Positions 25,019 to 34,155 of a DNA stretch of 37,107 nucleotides are shown piece by piece. Source of the DNA: Candidatus Obscuribacterales bacterium (GTDB taxonomy: Bacteria; Cyanobacteriota; Vampirovibrionia; Obscuribacterales; Obscuribacteraceae). Each line of letters starts with the position of its first letter. Position 1 is the first letter of the stretch. The DNA lies in the NCBI GenBank assembly GCA_019747875.1, contig JAIEQI010000169.1, positions 1 to 37,107 on the forward strand, written 5' to 3'. The notes below the pieces were generated by a model. It saw only the letters and a list, made by a program, of their open reading frames with translations, had not been told where the DNA came from and made no database searches. Both the position numbers and the translations under genes were made by a program.

Positions 25019-26230
25019 CTAGTCTGACTGGGCACCACTGTCTTGCTCGTTTCGCGCCGTTTCTCGTTCGATATCACGGGCGAACGCAAGATCATCCAAT
25101 TTGAGTTGAGCCGCCATGTAAGCTTTCTTCAGATGCTTGCGGCTCACGTGTGTGTAGAGCTGGGTGGTCACGATGCTGGAGTGACCAAGTAACTCTTGCA
25201 CCACTCTGAGGTCCGCGCCGTTCTCGAGTAAGTGAGTTGCGAAGCTGTGCCTCAGCGTGTGCGGAGATGGTGGCTTTTTTACCTTTGCCTTTTTGGCCAG
25301 CCGTTTGATAATCTGCCAAACAACAAGCCTGCTAAGCTGCTGTCCTTTTCGATCGGCAAGCAAGGTTGGCGACTCTTCGAGTACTTTCTTGCGCCGATTG
25401 TTACCGGCAGGCACCACTTTCTGCTGCGATTTTTTCGCGCTTCCTGCCTTTGCGTTCATTCCTGTCTTTGAAGATCTAGTGTTAGAGCCGCTCTGTTCGA
25501 TCTTGGGCGCTCCGGATTCTTGCCGACTTCTATTGCTTGAGAGCAATTCGCTTTCGCGGCTCGCTTGCTGAAATCGACCATCGCTTTTTAGATAATCTTC
25601 TATAGCAAAGATGGCCTGCTTGCCTATTGGAACAATTCTTTCCTTGGAACCTTTGCCAAAACAGCGAACATATCCGTGATTTAAGTTGAGATCCTTTAGG
25701 CGCAAAGATATAAGCTCAGAAACACGTAACCCGGCACCGTAGAGCAATTCAACAATCACTTTCTCTCTCGAATTCTCTGCTGCTTGTATCATGTGGTTGA
25801 TTTCGTTAGTCGCTAGAACTTGAGGGAGTACTCGCGGCATCTTCGGATTCACGATGCCATCACTAGGGTCGCTGCTGATCAAAGAATTTTGTAACTGCCA
25901 GTCGAACCAGCCTCGCAGTGTGGCGAGCTTTCGAGCCAATGACGAGGCTTTCATGCCATCTGTCTTCAGATGTTGAAGATAGGATGTCAGCGCGAAGCGA
26001 TCCATCTTTCCGCCCCGCTGGTGGTGCCAGGCTACGAATGCGCGTAGATCATTTTGATATGCAAGAATCGTGTTGTCTGATAGCCCGCGTTCGCGGCTCA
26101 GAAATCGAAGATACTTATTAGCGTTTCTCGTTGCTTCATCGCTTACTTCGCAGTCAAAGGGACCCGCCTTCGTCGCCGCATTTTCAGCTAATGATTTCAG
26201 ATCTCGATTTTGAAATTGACGCGGCGGCAT
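25019..26230 (-). CDS. XerC/XerD-type tyrosine recombinase with an insertion
   Basis: A 403-residue site-specific recombinase. The N-terminal core-binding domain spans about 35-120 (YLRFLSRERGLSDNTILAYQNDLRAF). The catalytic domain contains Arg169 in GAGLRVSELISLRL, the GKGSKER hairpin lysine (193 or 196), His324-x2-Arg327 in HTLRHSFATHLLENGADL, His350 in LLGHSSIVTTQLYTH and the nucleophile Tyr359. All catalytic residues are present. XerC/D normally have about 300 residues. The excess is a 25-residue N-terminal extension and a Ser/Arg/Lys-rich insertion at about 222-295, between the lysine hairpin and the HxxR motif, which includes a translated palindromic repeat (SRQESGAPKIEQSG). It may resolve chromosome dimers as XerC, or belong to a mobile element; no other mobile-element genes are seen. 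Confidence 0.92.
   Translation of the reverse strand: MPPRQFQNRDLKSLAENAATKAGPFDCEVSDEATRNANKYLRFLSRERGLSDNTILAYQNDLRAFVAWHHQRGGKMDRFALTSYLQHLKTDGMKASSLARKLATLRGWFDWQLQNSLISSDPSDGIVNPKMPRVLPQVLATNEINHMIQAAENSREKVIVELLYGAGLRVSELISLRLKDLNLNHGYVRCFGKGSKERIVPIGKQAIFAIEDYLKSDGRFQQASRESELLSSNRSRQESGAPKIEQSGSNTRSSKTGMNAKAGSAKKSQQKVVPAGNNRRKKVLEESPTLLADRKGQQLSRLVVWQIIKRLAKKAKVKKPPSPHTLRHSFATHLLENGADLRVVQELLGHSSIVTTQLYTHVSRKHLKKAYMAAQLKLDDLAFARDIERETARNEQDSGAQSD
25493..25550 (-). repeat. Diverged palindromic element inside the recombinase gene
   Basis: On the minus strand it reads AGTCGGCAAGAATCCGGAGC, followed by GCCCAAGATCGAACAG and preceded by TTGCTCTCAAG. The order of parts matches the other copies, but the stem has mutated. 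It is translated as SRQESGAPKIEQ, in the same frame as the TatC copy. Confidence 0.75.
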
Positions 26231-26496
26231 TGTGCACCAAAAACGGTATCAGTACTATGGTACTATGATCCTTCGATTTCTCAACCCCATTATCGGACTG
26301 AAGACGCGGGGGACTTACGGGACATTAGCAGCCAAGAATTTTGACTTGAGATCCGCAACTCTGTCTAAATCGGCTTGCTCCTTATCTTGCTCGCCAGTAG
26401 TTCTATACAGAACTGCCCACACAGGTAGGCTTCATCATCTGGTGTTGACATTTGCCGCAAATTCTTGAAGGAATAATTCCGAGCGCTGCCGCGTGT

Positions 26497-29400
26497 TTAC
26501 ATTCCAGGAACAGGGTGTGGCGATGCCAGTGGTCTGTTGGGAAGCCATTTGAACGACTTCTCTACTGATTGGGTGATCAGCTTTTGATTGTCGGCTGAGG
26601 CAAGTACTTCGAATCGGAAGGCGCGCGGATCGTCGTTGGCGATATCACCCAAAAGTGGCAGTGCTGGTAGGTCTTTTAGCTTGCGGAAGGTTACGATTCG
26701 GAACATGCGTTGAAGAGTAATCTTTCTCGACATGTCGCCGATGGCACCAGGGATGATACTGCTGCTGACGCGCGGCACATTGCCGGCGACATCAAAGTCT
26801 AACTTGTGATTCATTGCATCAAATTTTCCGGCGGCGCGCATGCGCAAATTCTCGCCATCGAAGCGCACTTCGTCGAAATCAATGTTGCCATTTCCGATCT
26901 CGATCTTCCCGGATATCTCATTGAATTGTCCGGAGTTGACAGGCATCATCGCTTGCAGCAGATTGTTCACGTTGAAACCAAAGAGTCCTTGTTGAATGAA
27001 GTTTGCGGCGTTCAGTTTTTCTTGCAGCTTACCGAAGTTCGCCACGCTACCCTGATAGATACTGAACTTTCCGGTGCCGTTCATATGCTTGAACCACTGT
27101 TCGCCAGCTTTGTTACCGATAATGGTAACGGCTTCGTTCTCTCCCTCCAGCGTTAAACTCAGGTCTGCCAATCCCGTGACGCCGCTAGAATTGTCCATCA
27201 CATCTTTTACAAACTGGTCGACGACCAATTTCGAGATGTTTATATCAGAATGATATTTTTGATTTTGTGGATTATAGAAGCCCTTCATCGTCAGCTTGCC
27301 GCCGGCAACTTGCGCCTGGCCATCTTTCATAACGATGCCTTTGGTGCTATCGAGTGATAAGGTTGCGCTAGCATCTTTCATGAGCAGTCCACCAAAGCTC
27401 ATATTGCTCACTGTCAATTTCGCTGAGGAGCTTGTTGTCGCTTCCTTATCGGTCTGATTCAAGTGCCAGTTGGGGAGGTCCAGCTTGCCGCTGAGATTGT
27501 CCATATGAACGCCCGGCAGAGAGACCTTGTCCAATGCAACGTTGCCGTTCAATACCAAATCGTTAACTGGTCCTTCGACCTTCAAATTGACCTGCGAATA
27601 ACCGCCGATGTCATTTGATGCACTTCCCTTACCTTTCTGACCGATGATTTCAGCAATTGTGACCAGCTTCACTGGCTGTGGTGTGCTTAGGGAGAATGCA
27701 ATCGATGCTGGCTTCTCTGCGGTTTCCGATGCCCATTGGAACATGCCGCTACCATGCAGAAGGTCGCCATGGCTTGCATCCTCGCCAGAAATGATGTTGA
27801 AGTCAGGGAGCACCAGCTGTGATGTCTCCTGATTCAAATTCATCGATCCATTGAAGAATAGTGGGTGTCCCTTTGGCTGCGTGAAAGTACCGAATGCCGT
27901 TTTTAGATAGAGACCTTGTCCCTTCTTTGCACGTCCGCGGAATTTGATGTCAGCTTTGTCTTTGTCTCCGCCGCCCGATACGCGCAATCCGATTGCATCG
28001 TTTGAGGATGACGCAACTTCAATTCCATGGCCAAGATTGTCGGCAAGTTTTTCCACCTCGTCTGGGAAGAATTGACCGCGCAGTTGTCCTTCCCATGTGT
28101 AGTTCGGTGATCTGTAATTGGAGATTACGCCGTCTAACGAGAATGTACTCTGTCCGAGTTGTCCTGAGGTGTCCTGTAAAACGATTTGTGAACGCGATAT
28201 CGCTGCTAGTCCCGTTAGCTTCTCAACTTGCATGCCGGTTGAACCAAATCGACCTCCAGCATTATGGAATCCGACCACACCGTCAACATTTATGTCAGAT
28301 CCGTTTTGGACCAGAACCATGTCGCCATACACCTTTCCATGTAATGACGAGCCTGATGATGGCACAAACAAATCCGGTAATGCTGGGTAACTCGCTCTCT
28401 TTACCTTTGCTGCCGGAACTGCTCCAGCCTTGAAAGCTCCCTGCAAATCCGCAAGTTCGAATCCTTCGCTCTTTACGCGGACTTGTTTGATTCTGAGCGC
28501 ATCAATCGCTCCACTCATGGCTCCTGTCACCGTCATCTTGCCACCACGACTGGTGACGACAACATCTTTGAGATTAAGTTCGCTATTTGCGTAAGTAATT
28601 AGCCCGGATGAAAAACGGAACTGCTGGCTTTGATTCTCATTGGCCCGTCCCGGCAGCATAACAACCAGTTCGTTTGGATTCATGCTGAAGTTAAGGTTGT
28701 AGTGCGACTCTGTTCCATCGACGTGCGCTTTGAGTTCGCGCACCTCACCAGCTAGTCTGTCCGCATAGTTCTGTGGAAGTTTCAAGCCAAATCTTGTTAG
28801 CCAGTCCTTGAGCTGGCTGACTACGATGTCATGACCCTTCATGTCTAGCTGAAATCGTCCGGATTTATCAGTTGTGAAAAGTCCATCAATCAGGATATCG
28901 CCTGGATTCTTATCCACCCCTGCTGGAATCCGTCCCTTTAACTTGCTGACTTTTACGCGATCGCCGTCATATTTTATTTCGCCGCTGACATTGGAGAAGA
29001 TCACCCCGGCGTCGTTTGAGAAGCTCATGTTATCCAGCTTGGAGTCCATGAGGAGTGACTGTTTTCCTTCAATTAGTTTGTAACTTCCTTTGACGTTCAT
29101 TCTTCCGGAAACGACCAGCGGCCGGCTCTTCCCTTTTCCACCGCTCAAAGCTTTGAGAATGTCGTTATCCGGTCCAATGCGCTTTTTGAATGTCTCAAAA
29201 CTCAGTTTTTCGGACTGGAAATCGATCTCGGTTTTATCGTTAGCCTCATCAATGTAACCTGAGAGTTTTACCGATGTATCATCCATCGGTATCTGAATGT
29301 CTTTGAGTGTTATCTTCTTGTTTTGATCGATCTTCAGCTCACCTGTAATTGGCGCGCTTGGATCGATGTTCAGTGATTCGAGGAACTTGCCGCCCTTCCC

Positions 29401-30894
29401 GCTTTCAACAAGTTCGGTTAGAGGAACACCGTTTGCTTTGATGTCTGTTGCTATGTTTTGCTGCTTCTCATCACCAGCCAGATGTAGCTCGATTGTTGCA
29501 CTGCCGGCAAGCTTGTTTTGCGTTGGTTTGAGCCCACCGGGAAGCTTCTGTTCTGCTGTGTCCGTTTTCTCTTGAGGTGGTGCGAACTTTGAGACGACTT
29601 TGTTAAAGAAGCCGCTGAGATCATTTAGCTTTCCACCAACACGAGCTTCGTAGTGATTGTTCTTTCGTTGCCAGTTCTCGAGTTGACCGGATGATTCAAG
29701 TTCCCAGTTGCCCAGAAGAACCCTGAGATCTTCCCACTTGAAGATCTTCGGGTCGATAATCAGCATGCTGGAAATCTTGCTGTGGTCCAGTTCCAGATCT
29801 TTTTCTTTGCCGGTCGGTATGACGAGCGTATCTACATTTCCTTTTGCCCTTGCTATGAATCCTTCGTTGAAGACTCCTTCACCTTTGATCTCGAAGTTCG
29901 ATAATCCACTGACGGCAGGCAAGTTGGTCAGGAATGGTCTGAATTTGGAAGGATCGAACTTTTCTAGTTTGAGGTCAATTTTGTATTTATTCTTTTGCCA
30001 ATCTTCGTAGGCACCACTTCCGGTTGCGGACAGCGTGACGCCAGTCTCGTATGAGCCTATCTTGGGATCTTTTAGCGGGACTTTGAACGAGGCATAAAGA
30101 GGCCAGTTTCGTTTTCCTCGAGGGAAGGTCACTGATAACTTGATATTGCGCAGAGTGTACTCATTCCAATCTGCTGTTTCTTTTGTTGGAACTGAATGCT
30201 TTGCGTGTTCGGCTTCGGATGTATTTCCCGCCAGATGATCTTTTGCCCGCTGTTCTTCTATCGCGCTTCGTTGACTGCGAGCTTTCTCAGGCGCTTGGTC
30301 CAGCTTGGGCGTAGTCCCCTGCTGCAAAATAGAAGAAACAAGATCAGCCTGTCCGTATTTTTGTATAGGAACATCATTCAGGCTAGGCACGGGCGTCGTG
30401 AATGCTACAGGGGTGGTGCTTTCTGCTGTACTTCCTGATCCAAGCTTGCTGTGCTTCAAGTTGCGCAAATGAAGAACGCCGTTCTCGATTTGCAACATGT
30501 GTATTTCGGGACCTTCGGTGAGCAAGTCGCTGAAGTTCCAGTTCTTCTCGTTGAATTGAACTGCCCAAACTTCTGGTTTTGTGAACTGCAAGTGCTTTAC
30601 TACTAGCTTTTGCTGCAACAATGGTAGAAAAGCGATGCCGATTTCCGATTTGCCCGCAATGATGAAGGGTCCGCCATCTCTGTCCTTTATTTCCAAGCGG
30701 TCTGTATCGATTGAAAGTCCCTGTAAACCAAAGCTCCATGAGAGGTGACCAAGAGTCACATTTCGGTGAAAGGATTGGCACAATGCCGTTGCGATGTGCC
30801 TGCGAGCCCATTCAATATTACTGAGTAATGCGATTACGACCAGAATGACAAGTGACGATAGCCAGAGGGCAAAGAACTTCAAGACAACGCGCAT
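26497..30894 (-). CDS. Very large AsmA-like membrane-anchored protein
   Basis: A 1465-residue protein with one N-terminal signal anchor (MRVVLKFFALWLSSLVILVVIALLSNIEW) and a long extracytoplasmic part made mostly of repeated beta strands, as in the AsmA/TamB/YhdP group. The AsmA-like N-terminal part follows the anchor (LGHLSWSFGLQGLSIDTDRLEIKD, PEVWAVQFNEKNWNFSDL). The C-terminal 300 residues resemble the AsmA_2 domain (LTMKGFYNPQNQKYHSDINI, GNGNIDFDEVRFDGENLRMRAAGKFDAMNHKLDF). Such proteins are thought to bridge the periplasm and move phospholipids to the outer membrane, which implies a two-membrane envelope here. I start at the ATG at 30894 because AGGGG lies six bases upstream; a GTG at 30957 would add 21 residues. 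It stands alone, without tamA or transporter genes. Confidence 0.9.
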   Translation of the reverse strand: MRVVLKFFALWLSSLVILVVIALLSNIEWARRHIATALCQSFHRNVTLGHLSWSFGLQGLSIDTDRLEIKDRDGGPFIIAGKSEIGIAFLPLLQQKLVVKHLQFTKPEVWAVQFNEKNWNFSDLLTEGPEIHMLQIENGVLHLRNLKHSKLGSGSTAESTTPVAFTTPVPSLNDVPIQKYGQADLVSSILQQGTTPKLDQAPEKARSQRSAIEEQRAKDHLAGNTSEAEHAKHSVPTKETADWNEYTLRNIKLSVTFPRGKRNWPLYASFKVPLKDPKIGSYETGVTLSATGSGAYEDWQKNKYKIDLKLEKFDPSKFRPFLTNLPAVSGLSNFEIKGEGVFNEGFIARAKGNVDTLVIPTGKEKDLELDHSKISSMLIIDPKIFKWEDLRVLLGNWELESSGQLENWQRKNNHYEARVGGKLNDLSGFFNKVVSKFAPPQEKTDTAEQKLPGGLKPTQNKLAGSATIELHLAGDEKQQNIATDIKANGVPLTELVESGKGGKFLESLNIDPSAPITGELKIDQNKKITLKDIQIPMDDTSVKLSGYIDEANDKTEIDFQSEKLSFETFKKRIGPDNDILKALSGGKGKSRPLVVSGRMNVKGSYKLIEGKQSLLMDSKLDNMSFSNDAGVIFSNVSGEIKYDGDRVKVSKLKGRIPAGVDKNPGDILIDGLFTTDKSGRFQLDMKGHDIVVSQLKDWLTRFGLKLPQNYADRLAGEVRELKAHVDGTESHYNLNFSMNPNELVVMLPGRANENQSQQFRFSSGLITYANSELNLKDVVVTSRGGKMTVTGAMSGAIDALRIKQVRVKSEGFELADLQGAFKAGAVPAAKVKRASYPALPDLFVPSSGSSLHGKVYGDMVLVQNGSDINVDGVVGFHNAGGRFGSTGMQVEKLTGLAAISRSQIVLQDTSGQLGQSTFSLDGVISNYRSPNYTWEGQLRGQFFPDEVEKLADNLGHGIEVASSSNDAIGLRVSGGGDKDKADIKFRGRAKKGQGLYLKTAFGTFTQPKGHPLFFNGSMNLNQETSQLVLPDFNIISGEDASHGDLLHGSGMFQWASETAEKPASIAFSLSTPQPVKLVTIAEIIGQKGKGSASNDIGGYSQVNLKVEGPVNDLVLNGNVALDKVSLPGVHMDNLSGKLDLPNWHLNQTDKEATTSSSAKLTVSNMSFGGLLMKDASATLSLDSTKGIVMKDGQAQVAGGKLTMKGFYNPQNQKYHSDINISKLVVDQFVKDVMDNSSGVTGLADLSLTLEGENEAVTIIGNKAGEQWFKHMNGTGKFSIYQGSVANFGKLQEKLNAANFIQQGLFGFNVNNLLQAMMPVNSGQFNEISGKIEIGNGNIDFDEVRFDGENLRMRAAGKFDAMNHKLDFDVAGNVPRVSSSIIPGAIGDMSRKITLQRMFRIVTFRKLKDLPALPLLGDIANDDPRAFRFEVLASADNQKLITQSVEKSFKWLPNRPLASPHPVPGM

Positions 30895-31242
30895 GCGGGG
30901 CCCCTGGTCATTATGGGGACCTTTTTCCGCAGAGTTATCAACGGCAAGTTCTTGCACTCTTAAACCAGAACCTCAACGCCAAGTGCCAATAGAAAGGCAA
31001 CGCCAAAAATGCCCTCTATTTGAAAGACTTAATGGAATCACGAGTGTTCCCGTGGGCGGCATCTCTATTCGCACATCAGGCTATCACAACGAGGTATTGA
31101 CGCCAAGAGGACGGAAAGCCGCACGGGCAGTTTATAATTGGCTAAAGTCCTCGCCCTGTGCTCTTGGCAGCACTCTTGGGATTCGGGGCCTGCAACTAGC
31201 TTGCAGATTACTAATCAGGATGTAAACACTCAGTTACTCAGA
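30895..31242. other. 348-base region between divergent genes
   Basis: This region presumably carries divergent promoters for the AsmA-like gene and the small gene at 31243, but I see no convincing box pair. A short frame at 30794-31225 is an artefact of the opposite strand. No repeat or RNA gene is visible. Confidence 0.4.
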
Positions 31243-31506
31243 ATGACTCAACCGGATAATCGAGAGCAAAAAATCTACACCAGGGAGGAGCTTGACGAAG
31301 CATGCTTCCCTATTTTTGAGAGGCTCTTTTCTGAACTCGGAGAACGATACAGGGATTGGATAGTAGCCATTGAGCCTGAATCGGGTGACTATTTCATCGG
31401 ACTGGATGATTATGAGGTACTGAACCGCGCTCGAAAGAAACACATTCGCTCGCAGTTCTTTGCTTATCGTCTTAGCGAGAATCCAGCCGTAGACCAACTT
31501 TGCTAG
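31243..31506 (+). CDS. Small protein paired with a clan AA protease-like gene
   Basis: An 87-residue acidic protein, MTQPDNREQKIYTREELDEA then FERLFSELGERYRDWIVAIE, PESGDYFIGLDDYEVLNRAR, and FFAYRL near the end. Its middle part (VAIEPESGDYFIG...ARKK...FFAYRL) is like small proteins commonly encoded just upstream of clan AA aspartic-protease-like genes in cyanobacteria; I make that link from memory of the pattern. Function is unknown. The ATG at 31243 is the first within the conserved part; an earlier in-frame TTG at 31138 is less likely. The next gene begins 18 bases after its stop, so they are probably cotranscribed and may form a functional pair. Confidence 0.75.
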   Translation: MTQPDNREQKIYTREELDEACFPIFERLFSELGERYRDWIVAIEPESGDYFIGLDDYEVLNRARKKHIRSQFFAYRLSENPAVDQLC

Positions 31507-31524
31507 GCAGAACGGAAGAAGCAG

Positions 31525-31896
31525 TTGAAGCATAGTGTAATTCATGGGCGAATTGATGAGGCGGGCAAGGTACTCTTGCCGGTAATCGTGATCGCGTCGG
31601 ATGGCTTGGAAGTGGAAGTCGAAGCGGCTGTCTCTCTTGAGTTTGGCGGTGCGATGGCCATTAACGAGGAGCTGGCGAAGGCTCTTGGATGGCGTCGTTT
31701 AGGCGCACGCCGGGTTGTAGTCGGCTTTCAAACCGTGCTTATGGATCACTATCTCGGCACTATGTCATTGGGGGCTGAACCCCATCAGGTGGTCGTCTTG
31801 GGTGGTATCAAGACCAGAGCTATTATCGGTGAGAAATTCCTTTCAGGTCGCAAGCTGACTTTAGACTTCTCCCGCAGCAAGGTTATTTTAGAGTAG
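31525..31896 (+). CDS. Clan AA aspartic-protease-like protein lacking the DTG motif
   Basis: A 123-residue protein with the outline of small retropepsin-like proteins: GRIDEAGKVLLPVIV at the start, EVEAAV before the active-site loop, INEELAKALGW after it, and the closing VLGGIKTRAIIGEKFLSGRK then LTLDF. In active members the loop reads V-D-T-G-F-x-G; here it is V36-S-L-E-F-G-G, so the catalytic Asp and both following residues are changed. It is probably inactive as a protease and may serve as a binding protein. The TTG start has GGAAGAAG upstream. It pairs with the preceding small gene. Confidence 0.75.
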   Translation: MKHSVIHGRIDEAGKVLLPVIVIASDGLEVEVEAAVSLEFGGAMAINEELAKALGWRRLGARRVVVGFQTVLMDHYLGTMSLGAEPHQVVVLGGIKTRAIIGEKFLSGRKLTLDFSRSKVILE

Positions 31897-32015
31897 AGCG
31901 GTATTAATGGGCGGAGTTGCTTGTTCCGCGTTTACTCCTGGATCATTAAGCTGATTATGGCTCTAGGAGAGGTCAACCTGCTAGACTTCTGTACTTTCGC
32001 ATCGTCGGTGGAGTT

Positions 32016-33350
32016 ATGAAAGAGAAGAAAGTCACCGTTATTGGCGGCGGTTTGGCCGGGTCTGAAGCTGCATGGCAGCTTGCACGCCGAGGTATAAGAG
32101 TTGATCTCTATGAAATGAGACCTGTGCGAAAAACTGGGGCGCACCACACTGATCGCCTTGCTGAACTCGTTTGTTCAAACAGCCTCGGCTCCTTCGACGA
32201 AAAAAATGCTTCGGCACTTCTGAAAGAAGAAATGAAGATCTTGGGTTCGCTGGTTGTTGAATCAGCTTGGCGGGCAAAGGTTCCAGCCGGTGGTGCGTTA
32301 GCTGTTGATCGCGAAATGTTCGCACAGTTAATTACTGATGCTATCGCTGACAATCCGCTTATTACTTTGCACCGCGAAGAAATTCAGAAAATACCCGAAG
32401 ACGGTATCACAATAGTTGCAACTGGACCGCTGACCTCAGAGGCGCTTGCTGAGTCGATTCAACAAATAACCGGTCAATCACAGCTACACTTCTTTGACGC
32501 AGCCGCACCGATTCTTACACGAGAATCAATCAACATGGATCTCGCATTTGAGAAAAGCCGGTACGACAAAGGTGACGGAGCTTATATCAATTGCCCAATG
32601 AATAAGGCGGAGTACGAGGCATTTTGGAATGCACTCTGTGCCGCAGAGAAAGTGCAACTGAAGGACTTTGAGAAAGACACGCCATTTTTCGAATCATGTT
32701 TGCCAGTTGAAGAAATCGCATCGCGTGGTTTCAACACCCTGCGTTTTGGACCGATGAAGCCTGTCGGTCTAGAAGATCCCCGCACCGGAAAACGAGGATT
32801 TGCCGTAGTTCAGCTGAGGCAAGATAATGCTGCTGCGAATCTGTACAACATCGTCGGGTTTCAAACGAATCTGAAATGGCCTGAGCAAAAGCGTGTGTTC
32901 AGCATGATACCGGGGCTTGAGAACGCTGAGTTCGTTCGTCTGGGTGTGATGCACCGCAATACATATTTGAACAGCCCGGTTGTTTTATCGCAGACATTGA
33001 ATCTGCACGCGCGGCAGAATGTCTTTTTCGCTGGTCAGCTTACTGGGGTGGAAGGTTATAGCGAGTCGACGGCGACGGGGATTTTTGCGGCTATCAATGC
33101 TTCTCGGCTGCTAAATGGCGAAGAACTATTGACTCTGCCGAACACCTGTATGCTTGGAGCATTAATCCGCTACATCACTAGCGCGAACCCCAAGAACTTC
33201 CAGCCAATTAACTCTAATTGGGGGATCGTAGATATTCCAGCCGATTTGGCGTCAATGGACAAGGCTTCAAAACGCCTGGAAATGCGAAAACGCGCTCTGG
33301 CCGTTATAGCGTCCCTCGATGTGGGACTTTGCACGCCAATTGGCACATAA
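32016..33350 (+). CDS. trmFO: Folate-dependent tRNA (uracil-54-C5)-methyltransferase TrmFO
   Basis: TrmFO makes ribothymidine at position 54 of tRNA using methylenetetrahydrofolate and FAD. The FAD-binding VIGGGLAGSEAAW (8-20), VDLYEMRPVRKTGAHHTDRLAELVCSNSLG (29-58) and the C-terminal GQLTGVEGYSESTATGIFAA are diagnostic. Cys53 and Cys228 (FFESCLPVEEIASRG) match the functional cysteines of the Bacillus enzyme. The 444-residue length is normal. GGAG lies close before the ATG. TrmFO replaces the SAM-dependent TrmA in Gram-positives, cyanobacteria and others. Confidence 0.97.
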   Translation: MKEKKVTVIGGGLAGSEAAWQLARRGIRVDLYEMRPVRKTGAHHTDRLAELVCSNSLGSFDEKNASALLKEEMKILGSLVVESAWRAKVPAGGALAVDREMFAQLITDAIADNPLITLHREEIQKIPEDGITIVATGPLTSEALAESIQQITGQSQLHFFDAAAPILTRESINMDLAFEKSRYDKGDGAYINCPMNKAEYEAFWNALCAAEKVQLKDFEKDTPFFESCLPVEEIASRGFNTLRFGPMKPVGLEDPRTGKRGFAVVQLRQDNAAANLYNIVGFQTNLKWPEQKRVFSMIPGLENAEFVRLGVMHRNTYLNSPVVLSQTLNLHARQNVFFAGQLTGVEGYSESTATGIFAAINASRLLNGEELLTLPNTCMLGALIRYITSANPKNFQPINSNWGIVDIPADLASMDKASKRLEMRKRALAVIASLDVGLCTPIGT

Positions 33351-33611
33351 AATTGTCAGGATCCGGCTGCAGTTTGTGTGTTGGCGGAGCTAGGGTCGCA
33401 TTGCACAGAATCTTTTGTGGGATACGCGCACGACATTTGCACTTTAGTGCAGCTATAGTCGGTTGTAATCTCCATCGTGATTCTTGTTCGTTCTCGCTAC
33501 TATTAAATCACTAGGTTTTACTACTACCCAATTAGCTCATCTGCAAGTTGTCGGCACCCGCGTCACCCGACAGTCTGCTTTGCCTTAACTCACAAGCGAG
33601 GTTTCACCCCA

Positions 33612-33857
33612 ATGGATCCTATTTACTCTCAAGCCGATGGTGTCACTATTTGCCAAATCGTTCGTTCCCTAGTGGAAGAATGGGGACAAGAAAAGTTGGC
33701 TATCCTGGCGCCTAAAGTCTGGTCGCGCCGCACGCAATTGAACGTGCTTGGTGGAAAAGTCCAATTCGTTACTGAAGACACTCTTGTGTTTATCGTCGGC
33801 TCCGGGAGCCAGATCTTCAAGCGTGAAATCAAGCTTGCAGAGCGCTGCCTCGCATAA
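33612..33857 (+). CDS. Small conserved-looking protein, possibly DciA/DUF721-like
   Basis: An 81-residue basic protein. An N-terminal helix (IVRSLVEEWGQEKLAIL) is followed by VWSRRTQLNVLGGKVQFVTE and DTLVFIVGSGSQIFKREIKL. The pattern (a Trp-containing helix, then two strands ending in a helix with KRE) is loosely like the DUF721/DciA family that loads replicative helicase, but it is shorter at the N-terminus and the match is weak. GAGG lies ten bases before the ATG. It stands between trmFO and miaB with no clear operon partner. Confidence 0.6.
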   Translation: MDPIYSQADGVTICQIVRSLVEEWGQEKLAILAPKVWSRRTQLNVLGGKVQFVTEDTLVFIVGSGSQIFKREIKLAERCLA

Positions 33858-33894
33858 CTTGCTTGCGATCGAGCTCAGAGACTAATTAAGAACA

Positions 33895-33923
33895 GGGGCG
33901 ATGCACAAATGATGCGTCGCCCC
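33895..33923. repeat. GGGGCGATGCA palindrome (REP-like)
   Basis: Arms GGGGCGATGCA and TGCGTCGCCCC are separated by seven bases and differ by one G-T pair. It is related to the perfect palindrome at 7768-7788. It lies 38 bases after the small gene at 33612 and could also act as a weak terminator, but no T-tract follows. Confidence 0.6.
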
Positions 33924-34078
33924 TTCGATTTAGCAGCCACCATTTTTCCTTCCGTGGAACCCGATCATTAGGCATTCCTGGCTGGGAACAACGCGGGTTC
34001 GATCCCACCACGTTTCGATGCCGCCGAAACGGTTCCTCTTATATAGTTTGAACAGCCTAATACAGCGATTTCTGTTGG

Positions 34079-34122
34079 GTAGTCAGAAGCCGGCAGGATG
34101 CCGGCGCTCCCGGGATCGAACC
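34079..34122 (+). repeat. Intergenic GCCGGC palindromic element
   Basis: AGAAGCCGGCAGGATGCCGG is followed by CGCTCCCGGGATCGAACC. It is a near-consensus copy outside any gene, just beyond the miaB 3' end, with A replaced by G in the loop. Confidence 0.85.
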
Positions 34123-34155
34123 GCGGCATGCCCCTGGTATGGTGGATGGGTCGGG

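Noticed and set aside
25019..26230. Integrated mobile element or integron around the recombinase
   Set aside because: No attachment-site pair, cassette genes, phage genes or transposase are seen; neighbours are ordinary chromosomal genes.
33985..34010. tRNA-like string GCGGGTTCGATCCCACCA
   Set aside because: It looks like a T-arm with CCA, but no acceptor, D or anticodon arm could be found upstream and only three T-stem pairs form.
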